DNA from: Spirochaetia bacterium
GTDB taxonomy: Bacteria; Spirochaetota; Leptospiria; Turneriellales; JAOUFE01
Direction: 5' to 3'
Assembly: GCA_029857955.1 (NCBI GenBank)
Contig: JAOUFY010000028.1
Location: 1 to 33,371, forward strand
Length of the DNA stretch: 33,371 bases
Numbering within the stretch: position 1 is the first letter of the stretch; the number at the start of each line of letters is the position of its first letter. The position numbers and the translations under genes were made by a program. Positions 25,362 through 31,920 of this stretch are shown here, piece after piece. The notes below the pieces were generated by a model. It made no database searches, was not told where the DNA came from, and saw only the letters and a program-made list of their open reading frames with translations.

Positions 25362-25976
25362 ATGAATTGGCAGAAAGAACTTAAAATGTTTGGAGGATTA
25401 AATGCTGCAAAAAGTAAAAATTTTACAGTTAAAAAATATAATCCTAATCAAATCATTAGACACTCAATTCGATCATACTACAAAAATAAAAACTGGGATG
25501 GTTTATTGAAATATTTGTTACTGCTAGAGGAACGTAAACAGCTTCCTCATTCCTGGAGGTGGCAAATTGGTCAATTGTATATATACAATAAGGAAGTTTA
25601 TAAGGGCCTTGATTATTTGTACAGTCTTCACTTTCGTGAGCCATTACATCCTGATGTACATTTAACTATTTTTGAGGCATTACGAATTCTTGGAAAAAAT
25701 GAAAATTCATTTAACTGGATTAAAAGACCAAAAATAAATGAAATAGAAACGTCGACACTCCAGGACTGCTACAATATAATTCAACAAAAAAAAACATCCA
25801 TTGCTTTGTTTATTTTGTACTCAATGATTAAAACAAAATACATTTATGATTTTGATGAATTTGATTTGTTATTTGCATTAAAAAAAGACAACCGTTTTTC
25901 TGTTTTTAACGATACTTGTTTTTTTCGATTTTCTAAAATCGATATTATCGCAGAAACCTTAAAATATATCGCATAA
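25362..25976 (+). CDS. Hypothetical protein, helical-repeat-like
   Basis: I do not recognise this 204-residue protein. It has no signal peptide or membrane segment. Residues about 30-110 read like two or three TPR-type helical hairpins (SYYKNKNWDGLLKYLLLLEE, WRWQIGQLYIYNKEVYKGLD, VHLTIFEALRILGKN), and the C-terminal part is rich in Phe, Tyr and Asp (YDFDEFDLLFALKKD). GGAGGA at 25348-25353 lies 8 bases before the ATG, so translation is well supported. It lies just outside the left repeat cluster of the cytochrome module and has a 613-base spacer upstream. A scaffold or partner-binding role is only a guess. Confidence 0.6.
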   Translation: MNWQKELKMFGGLNAAKSKNFTVKKYNPNQIIRHSIRSYYKNKNWDGLLKYLLLLEERKQLPHSWRWQIGQLYIYNKEVYKGLDYLYSLHFREPLHPDVHLTIFEALRILGKNENSFNWIKRPKINEIETSTLQDCYNIIQQKKTSIALFILYSMIKTKYIYDFDEFDLLFALKKDNRFSVFNDTCFFRFSKIDIIAETLKYIA

Positions 25977-25988
25977 TTTCTAAATTAC

Positions 25989-26086
25989 GTCAGGGGTAGC
26001 GGAAACCGCGAATATTTTATACGGAATGGATGACCATTCCCTATAAAATATTCAAGTGGTTGAAGCGTGGGGCAGGCTTGCCCCTT
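25989..26086 (-). repeat. Modular palindromic repeat, unit C (left flank)
   Basis: On the minus strand the unit reads from a head hairpin GGGGCA-AGCC-TGCCCC (26069-26084) through a middle to tail ACCCCTGAC (25989-25997). The middle is a long hairpin at 26010-26053: a 12-bp and a 7-bp stem around one C-C mismatch, with a 4-base loop. The 140-bp MITE-like element follows at 26089. The head, its CGCTTCAA flank and the tail are shared with unit D at 31766-31817, in the opposite orientation. Confidence 0.75.
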
Positions 26087-26088
26087 AC

Positions 26089-26228
26089 GGGGTTGTCTAA
26101 TAAGTCAACATTTGAACCGCGAAGATGCAAAGAACGCAAAGGAATTAAAGAAAATGATAAGAAAAATCCCTTTATTTCTTAACTTTGCACCCTTCGCGCC
26201 TTTGCGGTGAGACTTCTTAGACAGCCCC
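26089..26228 (+). mobile_element. MITE-like element, copy 1 (140 bp)
   Basis: Terminal inverted repeats GGGGTTGTCTAATAAGTC (26089-26106) and its near-complement ending CTTAGACAGCCCC (26211-26228) match at 16 of 18 positions. The inside also pairs imperfectly end to end: CGCGAAGATGCAAAGAACGC against GCACCCTTCGCGCCTTTGCG. It has no open frame, so it would depend on a transposase encoded elsewhere; the ends resemble those of DDE-type insertion sequences. Copy 2 at 31624-31763 is inverted and differs at about 5 of 140 positions by eye. Outer sequence similarity continues on both sides, so the true element may be larger, up to 25989-26240. Confidence 0.75.
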
Positions 26229-26389
26229 TTAACCCCTAACTTAAATTATTAAACCTGATAAATGCTTTTAGAATCAACGATTAAAATATTTTATAATAAT
26301 TCATATTATTTTGGACTTTATTGATATTGATTTTTACTTTATAAGGGGAAGGAGAATATAGAAAAATATTAATAAATACCCCAAAAATT

Positions 26390-27859
26390 ATGGTACAAAC
26401 ATCTATAAATTTTTTAATAGGTTGTTTATTTTTTTTTATACCAATTCAGGGTTTACTATATAGTGTTGAGGCAAATTTAAGACTAGATAATCGTTTTCAG
26501 GTTCAGTGGGGCGATAATGCCACAGATACAGATATTTCTCAATCTCAATTATTATTAATCCAGTTTGATCCTTCTTTTTCTTTAAAATACAGCGGTATTT
26601 TAAAAAAAGATTTAGATGGAACAACATCAAAGATTCTTCCTGGATTTATCGATTCAACCGACGTTGCTTTTCGCGATTACAATGATGCCATAAACCCAAA
26701 ACAAACCTGGAATTATTTTATTTATGAAGCCTTCGTAGAATATAAAAATCCTTATTTTACAGTAGATGCAGGAAGACAATATAGTTTTGATTTTAATACC
26801 ATTACATTTGATGGTTTGCTTATGAATTATAAGCCTTTTGATTGGACGAGACTAACTTTATTTGCAGGAATTCCATGGCATGCCAATGATTACAATTATG
26901 AACCTCTTAAAGAGCAAACCTCTGGCGCAGGTCTGCATTTAGAAAATTATGAGCAAAATCTTATGGGTGATTTACGTTATATGTTTTTAAGAGAAAATCT
27001 TCCTGTTGCGATTACTGCGGTTCATGATACAACAGTGATGACGTATAAAAATATAGAAAGCCATTATTTACAGGCAAATGTTGGCTACGAGGCTGCAAAA
27101 TGGTTAAAAACCTATGTGTTTTTTTCGAGTCTTCCGAGTCCAAAGTTTTTGCCTATGATGATGGATGTAAATGTATATGGTCATTTTGAAAACATTTTAT
27201 TGGATTATAAGGCAGGGTATAGTAATCAGTTTATCAGCATATCTGACTTAACAGACAAGTTAACCTCGTATTCTATGTTATTGAATTCTTCAGCGCCATA
27301 TCAAAATATTAATTTATTTCTCTATAAAAGCATTTATGATTTATTACAAAACTCAAAAATTTTTGAAGATATTCAATTAGAGCTTGGCGGAGAAAAAAGG
27401 TCTATCACAAAACATACCGATATAAACCAATACAATCCAGAATACCTTATGGGGCAGATCGGATTCATTCTTGCCATGAGAGGCAAATTATTTTTTCATG
27501 TATACTATGATGCCTATAAAACAACCGGATTGGAAAATACAACCAATGCCCTCGGCGGAGACATTACTAAAAAATGGAAAACTTTTACCATGTCTCTGGG
27601 TACAGAGTTTAATAAATACCAGTACCAAACTTATTATTCTGGTACACTAATCAGCGATAGATTTGACAGTCGGGATGTATTTATAAGAATGAATTGGTTG
27701 TTAAATAAACATGTCATGTTAAAACTTGATGGCGCTTATAGCTGGGCAAGGCTGGCTTCTTTGTCTGACTATTTACTGGATAGTTCGGCTTCCACACCTT
27801 TGATCAGTAGAAGCAGGGAATATTATAAGCTGGACTTTAATGCCAGCTTATTGTTTTAA
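26390..27859 (+). CDS. Predicted outer-membrane beta-barrel, porin partner of the 14-heme cytochrome
   Basis: A 489-residue exported protein. A hydrophobic leader (about residues 5-25) is followed by SVEANLRLDNRF and then alternating amphipathic strands to the end, closing with YKLDFNASLLF, a C-terminal Phe typical of barrels. GRQYSFDFNTITFDGLLMNYKPFDWTRLTLFAG is porin-like. No family is recognised; it is shorter than MtrB. A 14-heme cytochrome follows after 14 bases, the arrangement of porin-cytochrome conduits. The start is uncertain: the strong AAGGAG-type site (26349-26354) is about 35 bases before the first ATG, and the leader from that ATG lacks Lys/Arg, while upstream in-frame codons would supply them. 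Confidence 0.7.
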   Translation: MVQTSINFLIGCLFFFIPIQGLLYSVEANLRLDNRFQVQWGDNATDTDISQSQLLLIQFDPSFSLKYSGILKKDLDGTTSKILPGFIDSTDVAFRDYNDAINPKQTWNYFIYEAFVEYKNPYFTVDAGRQYSFDFNTITFDGLLMNYKPFDWTRLTLFAGIPWHANDYNYEPLKEQTSGAGLHLENYEQNLMGDLRYMFLRENLPVAITAVHDTTVMTYKNIESHYLQANVGYEAAKWLKTYVFFSSLPSPKFLPMMMDVNVYGHFENILLDYKAGYSNQFISISDLTDKLTSYSMLLNSSAPYQNINLFLYKSIYDLLQNSKIFEDIQLELGGEKRSITKHTDINQYNPEYLMGQIGFILAMRGKLFFHVYYDAYKTTGLENTTNALGGDITKKWKTFTMSLGTEFNKYQYQTYYSGTLISDRFDSRDVFIRMNWLLNKHVMLKLDGAYSWARLASLSDYLLDSSASTPLISRSREYYKLDFNASLLF

Positions 27860-27873
27860 AAAACGAGAAATTT

Positions 27874-28926
27874 ATGAACAAAAAAAAATTATTAATTGGA
27901 ATTACCGGCGCATTGATATTATCAAGCATAAGTGTGTATGCTTTTTTAACTCTTTCGATTTCAAAAGATTTTAAATTTAATCATAAACATCATATTGATA
28001 CTCTGGGAATTGATTGTTCAAATTGCCATTCGCTTCAAAAAGACGGCGTATCGATGGGGTATCCAAATCATGCCGTTTGTGCCTCTTGCCATGATATTGA
28101 AAATAAAGAAACATGTAATTTTTGCCATTTAAATAAAAATAAACTCAAGTCATTTAGAACTCAAAAAGCTTTTCCAAATGTAACGTTTAGTCATGACAAT
28201 CATGAAAAAAAAGGTATTCAATGCCTTCAGTGTCATGTTAATATCAACAAGAAAATCAGTCTTCATGCTAATGAGGGTTTACCAGAAATGGATACCTGTT
28301 TAAATTGTCATAAAAATCAAAATGCTCCTGCGAAAAAAAATTGTGTATTTTGCCATGCGGCGTCTTTTATCGATGAAAAGCCAAAGAGTCATTCCCCTCT
28401 CTGGTTAAGACGTCATGGAACAGAATTGCTAAATGATGAAAAAATTAAACAATGTAAATATTGTCATAATTCTGTAGTTCAAAAAGATTGCATAGAATGT
28501 CATAAAATTGAAAAACCGGCCAGTCACAACGTAACGTTTGAAAATAGAAGACACGCTCAAATTTCGATGCTTGATAGAAAACGTTGCCTTGTTTGTCATG
28601 AACAACAAACTTGTGTCGCCTGTCATCAGAGAACAAGACCATTTTCTCATACGGCAATGTTTGGCAGTCCTTATAACAGACATTGCAACAATTGTCACAT
28701 TAGCGGCACAGCTACCGGCGTTTCATCAACTTCCAGTAATTGTTTATTCTGTCACTCATCTGCCATCACAAATGCAAAACACATGGGTAATGCTGCTAAA
28801 ATACCCGTCGGTCATTCTACGACCAACTGTCTTGGTTGTCATCGTTTTGGCGGAGGAAAGGGCATACCAGCCATGAAACATCCCGCAGCGGGCAATGATA
28901 CCTTCTGCCTGAGATGCCACAAATGA
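27874..28926 (+). CDS. Periplasmic 14-heme c-type cytochrome (MtrA/cytochrome c7-like)
   Basis: A 350-residue exported protein with 14 CxxCH heme-binding motifs, starting at Cys 48, 69, 81, 117, 142, 157, 194, 206, 238, 247, 271, 290, 319 and 345. The N-terminus MNKKKLLIGITGALILSSISVYA is a signal peptide or anchor without a lipobox Cys. Repeats such as FNHKHH...GIDCSNCH and FSHDNHEKKGIQCLQCH are the class III/c7 pattern, where the extra His supplies the second heme ligand. One heme per 25 residues gives a wire-like chain. Placed just behind a barrel gene, it is the likely periplasmic half of an electron conduit across the outer membrane. Direction of electron flow is unknown. Confidence 0.9.
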   Translation: MNKKKLLIGITGALILSSISVYAFLTLSISKDFKFNHKHHIDTLGIDCSNCHSLQKDGVSMGYPNHAVCASCHDIENKETCNFCHLNKNKLKSFRTQKAFPNVTFSHDNHEKKGIQCLQCHVNINKKISLHANEGLPEMDTCLNCHKNQNAPAKKNCVFCHAASFIDEKPKSHSPLWLRRHGTELLNDEKIKQCKYCHNSVVQKDCIECHKIEKPASHNVTFENRRHAQISMLDRKRCLVCHEQQTCVACHQRTRPFSHTAMFGSPYNRHCNNCHISGTATGVSSTSSNCLFCHSSAITNAKHMGNAAKIPVGHSTTNCLGCHRFGGGKGIPAMKHPAAGNDTFCLRCHK

Positions 28927-29054
28927 TTACCAATAATTTAACAACGTTGAAAAAAATAAGGTAGTGACTATTTTTTAATAAATCGTATTAAGTTTTAAAC
29001 AATGATCTCACGCAGCAATCAATTCTTACAAAGTGAAAATGTATAAGCAGATAC

Positions 29055-29957
29055 TTAAAATCTCATCATTGGGCCGAAGGAAAATGATATTTCCATATGA
29101 GTTAAATCAGTAGTTTTATCGGTGCTGCCCCATGACAGTTTTGATAAGAAATTATAGTTAAATTTAGTTATAAAATGAAGATCCAGATTGTCCTCTATTT
29201 TATATTTAACGCCCAGATTAGAGCTTGCTCCGAGAAAAATACCGGTGCCGTGAAAACTTCCTGCAGAGGTGGTAATTTTTACACTTTCAACGCCGGTATC
29301 GACAATATAATCAACCTGAGGGACTTCTATAAAATAGGTCATATAACCAACATCGAAACCAAGCCCTGCAAAAAATTTTAATCGGCCAAATAACTCAGGT
29401 AGATAATAACGAAATATTACATTTGCTTCAACTGTTGATAAGCTGTCTTGTTCTGTATAAATTCCATTTACAGCGTTTGCTGATTTAAATTTTACGTTGG
29501 TTAATAAACCGTGATGATAACCCACTTCCCAATAAAGAGAAAACATATCATTAAATAAATGTTCAGAAGGAACAGTTATATTAAGCGAATTTAACCAAAA
29601 CGGTGAGCCCTTTGAAGTTAGAAGTTTTACAATGGATCCACCATAACCTGCATTTAAACCAAGCGAAAACGTACTTTTTTTAATGGCATTTGTTTTATTA
29701 TTTTTAACTTCTTCAACAACAGCTTTTTCTTCTGGCTGTTTTTTCTCAGGTTTGACTTGAGCTTTATCATGAGCAGGTTGAGTTTGTTCTGCTGGTTGAA
29801 TATCTTTAGCAGGCATAACAGGAGTTATTTCCTCTGTGTTATTTTGTATTTGCGGTGTTTCAACTGCTTTAGCCGGTTCATCGCCAGCCTGACCATATAT
29901 GCTCATTGCATATATGGTCAGGTGTAAAATCAATATTCTGGTTAATAGCTTTACCAT
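29055..29957 (-). CDS. Small outer-membrane beta-barrel with charged/proline linker
   Basis: A 300-residue exported protein. A signal peptide (cleavage near IYGQA) is followed by a Pro/Glu/Lys/Gln-rich linker to about residue 92 and then a barrel of roughly eight strands, from STFSLGLNAGYGG to the end SFSFGPMMRF. Plan and size fit the OmpW/OMP_b-brl type. The linker could span periplasm or bind peptidoglycan. It lies 9 bases behind the six-heme lipoprotein gene on the same strand, so the two are probably one transcript. A perfect 15-bp inverted repeat is built into its signal-peptide codons (29888-29922). No specific family is recognised; a helper or sensor role in the cytochrome module is inference. 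Confidence 0.65.
   Translation of the reverse strand: MVKLLTRILILHLTIYAMSIYGQAGDEPAKAVETPQIQNNTEEITPVMPAKDIQPAEQTQPAHDKAQVKPEKKQPEEKAVVEEVKNNKTNAIKKSTFSLGLNAGYGGSIVKLLTSKGSPFWLNSLNITVPSEHLFNDMFSLYWEVGYHHGLLTNVKFKSANAVNGIYTEQDSLSTVEANVIFRYYLPELFGRLKFFAGLGFDVGYMTYFIEVPQVDYIVDTGVESVKITTSAGSFHGTGIFLGASSNLGVKYKIEDNLDLHFITKFNYNFLSKLSWGSTDKTTDLTHMEISFSFGPMMRF
29888..29922. repeat. Perfect 15-bp inverted repeat inside a signal-peptide coding region
   Basis: CCTGACCATATATGC (29888-29902) and GCATATATGGTCAGG (29908-29922) are exact complements around a 5-base loop TCATT. It begins 35 bases after the start codon of the small barrel gene and covers codons for T-I-Y-A-M-S-I-Y-G-Q. In the mRNA it would form a very stable hairpin just behind the initiation region. 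No T-run follows. Confidence 0.9.
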
Positions 29958-29966
29958 AAAAATTCC

Positions 29967-31454
29967 TTATGGTCTGGTATACGTTACACCTATTGTACAA
30001 TCTTGAGCGCCGCCAGTATAATTTTTAAGATCCATACAAGTGTCGTATAAAAGTTCAAGTATATAGGTTGGATTGTGTAAGCCCATACTCTTGTCTTCAC
30101 GTACCAATTGAAAGTTCCATATGGCCATCGCAACTCTGCCTGCAGGGGAGGCCAGTAAGGTTGTATTATTTGTAACAGATGCATCAGCCGCGATATTTGC
30201 CGAAAATGCTGTTGGGGCGCATGAGTTAAAGTTAATTTTTGTGGTATCAGCATAAGACCCATCAGGCATCAAAGTCCATGTAATGGTTTCTGTGGTGATT
30301 GGGATTAAGTTGTCATATGCTGTTGCAAGCAGGCCGCTACAAGATGTATCGGGGTTTGCCAGCAATTTCAACAGGCCATTGATTTTAGCATAATACACGG
30401 CAGCAGTTGTTGAACCTCCGGTTTTATTGACATAAGCTTTACCTTTTGCTAAATACTGTGTACCGGTAGTAAAGGTAGCTGCTGCAACAGAGCCAAACGC
30501 GCCTCCATCATGACATCCCGTATATGTACAGCCGGCAATGTTGGCAGTTGGGTTTCCGTGTACAATACCCACCACAGCCATGGAATGTCCCCCGACAGCC
30601 GGCGACAATGCATATCTTGCCGGTTCACTTAAATTGGCAAAGTCATCGGCCATGTGGCAATTTACACAGTTTGCATTTGTGTCAATACTGTGAGCATGGT
30701 TGGTGTATCCTGTAGCGCTGTATTTGGTTCCGTATTCTGCGCCCCCCGTACCCAGATTTATATCCGTTTGTGGTCCGTGGTGAGGTCCAAATCTTGTTAA
30801 AGAACTCTTGGTAATACCGGCAGACACATTACCAATTACAAGCGCATTTACTGATGAATAACCGCTTAACCTGACCTGGTGACAATTGGCACATAAGCTG
30901 CCTTTTGCCTTGTTATAAACCATTCCTGATTGAGTAGTCACCGGTGTAGTTGGATCTACAGTTAAGGTAAAATCGCCGCGTTCATGGGGCGCATGACAGG
31001 TAAAACAAGTTAATTTTGTTGGATTTTTAATTGAGTCAGCGTTAATGGCGACAGAAAAGGCTGAACTGCTTGTCCAGTTAACTGTACCATAATCGCCGTT
31101 TATTTTTTTTAGAAACCCTTCTTTTGTATGGCAAATCTGGCAACCAGAACCGTTAGAATAAAAAGCGTCAGAACCATGCCATTCATAACCGGCAATGTAC
31201 CAATTATTGACAGTGGTAAAAAATGACGCAAAAATTGGAGCCTGAATTCCATTGGCGTGAACCGATTCGCTCCAGCCAGCCTGCGCCCATTGTAATTTAT
31301 TACCGGCTAAAGTATTTTCGCCATGGCAATTAAAACAACTCGGTGTTGTTGCGGTAACAGATTGACTTTGTAAAGGATCCGTACCAAGATTGTTACATTG
31401 ATATGATAAAGTAATAGTAGAGATAAAAAGTATAAATAGTTTAAAAGATTTCAT
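29967..31454 (-). CDS. Six-heme c-type cytochrome lipoprotein, probably surface exposed
   Basis: A 495-residue protein. Its leader ends LSYQC, so Cys20 is a plausible lipidation site in a loose lipobox. Five CxxCH motifs start at Cys 40, 105, 150, 188 and 263; a sixth, Cys309-x4-Cys314-His315, is a CX4CH variant. FGPHHGPQTDINLGTGGAEY, NHAHS before heme five, and WNFQLVREDKSMGLHNP near the end are typical of large redox cytochromes related to the nitrite-reductase and OmcS-like groups. Thr/Ser/Ala-rich sequence around residues 316-400 has few charges, as in surface proteins. The gene leads the minus-strand pair, converging on the barrel/14-heme pair. Terminal electron transfer outside the cell is inference. 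Confidence 0.85.
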   Translation of the reverse strand: MKSFKLFILFISTITLSYQCNNLGTDPLQSQSVTATTPSCFNCHGENTLAGNKLQWAQAGWSESVHANGIQAPIFASFFTTVNNWYIAGYEWHGSDAFYSNGSGCQICHTKEGFLKKINGDYGTVNWTSSSAFSVAINADSIKNPTKLTCFTCHAPHERGDFTLTVDPTTPVTTQSGMVYNKAKGSLCANCHQVRLSGYSSVNALVIGNVSAGITKSSLTRFGPHHGPQTDINLGTGGAEYGTKYSATGYTNHAHSIDTNANCVNCHMADDFANLSEPARYALSPAVGGHSMAVVGIVHGNPTANIAGCTYTGCHDGGAFGSVAAATFTTGTQYLAKGKAYVNKTGGSTTAAVYYAKINGLLKLLANPDTSCSGLLATAYDNLIPITTETITWTLMPDGSYADTTKINFNSCAPTAFSANIAADASVTNNTTLLASPAGRVAMAIWNFQLVREDKSMGLHNPTYILELLYDTCMDLKNYTGGAQDCTIGVTYTRP

Positions 31455-31461
31455 TTTAAAA

Positions 31462-31468
31462 CCCCCCC
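31462..31468 (-). promoter_or_regulatory. G7 tract in the ribosome-binding region of the six-heme cytochrome gene
   Basis: Seven consecutive Cs on the plus strand (seven Gs in the mRNA), within AAAGGGGGGG, end 7 bases before the ATG at 31454. It is the only credible ribosome-binding sequence there. A G-homopolymer is unusual in this AT-rich genome and is a type of sequence that changes length by slippage. Confidence 0.6.
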
Positions 31469-31532
31469 TTTCAACACTTCTATTATTAATGTATTTAAGT
31501 TTGAAAAAATAAACAAATTTTTAGATAAAAAT

Positions 31533-31562
31533 ATTATGTAAATAATTGATACAACAAATCAA
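31533..31562 (-). promoter_or_regulatory. Putative promoter of the six-heme cytochrome operon
   Basis: On the minus strand TTGATT (31557-31562) and CATAAT (31533-31538) are 18 bases apart and would give a leader of about 70-80 bases before the start codon. The match to the sigma-70 type is moderate; AT-rich sequence makes chance matches likely. Confidence 0.35.
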
Positions 31563-31623
31563 AATAATTACTAGCTATGCTTTACTAAAACGACACTTAC
31601 AACAATAATATGTTAGGGGTAAA

Positions 31624-31763
31624 GGGGTTGTCTAAAAAGTCTCACCGCAAAGGCGCGAAGGGCGCAAAGTAAAGAAATAAAGGGATTTTTCTTATCATTT
31701 TCTTTAATTCCTTTGCGTTCTTTGCATCTTCGCGGTTCAAATGTTGACTTATTAGACAACTCC
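31624..31763 (-). mobile_element. MITE-like element, copy 2 (140 bp, inverted)
   Basis: Ends are GGGGTTGTCTAAAAAGTC (31624-31641) and GACTTATTAGACAACTCC (31746-31763). Read on the minus strand it matches copy 1 at 26089-26228 at about 135 of 140 positions, with no gap. The flanking GTTAGGGGT (31612-31620) also has its partner beside copy 1 (26232-26240). It has no coding capacity. It lies about 170 bases upstream of the six-heme cytochrome gene, so it could carry or disturb a promoter. Confidence 0.75.
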
Positions 31764-31765
31764 GT

Positions 31766-31817
31766 AAGGGCAAGTCTGCCCTTCGCTTCAAAACTGCGTT
31801 TCTTCGCTAACCCTGAC
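31766..31817 (+). repeat. Modular palindromic repeat, unit D (right flank)
   Basis: Head hairpin AAGGGCA-AGTC-TGCCCTT (31766-31783), flank CGCTTCA, a short weakly palindromic middle (AAACTGCGTTT) and tail AACCCTGAC (31809-31817). It is the mirror image of unit C on the other side of the cytochrome module but has a much shorter, different middle. Confidence 0.7.
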
Positions 31818-31826
31818 GTAAATTAT

Positions 31827-31906
31827 GTATGGGGTAGCGGCGGCCGTTTCTCTGAGTCTGACTTGCAGCAATAGGCGGCCAAAGCGAGGGGAAAGACTTT
31901 TCCCCT
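31827..31906 (-). repeat. Modular palindromic repeat, unit E
   Basis: On the minus strand it reads head hairpin AGGGGAAA-AGTC-TTTCCCCT (31887-31906, perfect 8-bp stem), then CGCTTTGG, a GC-rich middle with GGCCGCC twice, then GCTACCCC as a diverged tail at 31827-31838. It forms a tail-to-tail pair with unit D, 9 bases away. It lies directly behind pheA and might act on its 3' end, though no T-run follows the stem on that strand. Confidence 0.65.
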
Positions 31907-31920
31907 TTTAATTATTTAAA

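Noticed and set aside
26089-31763. Complete composite transposon with its own transposase
   Set aside because: No transposase, integrase or recombinase gene lies between or beside the repeats, and no clear target-site duplication flanks the pair; only the non-autonomous repeats are supported.
31887-31906. Hairpin of unit E as the pheA terminator
   Set aside because: The stem is strong, but on the pheA strand it is followed by CGCTTTGG and not by a T-run; it is better explained as a repeat head.
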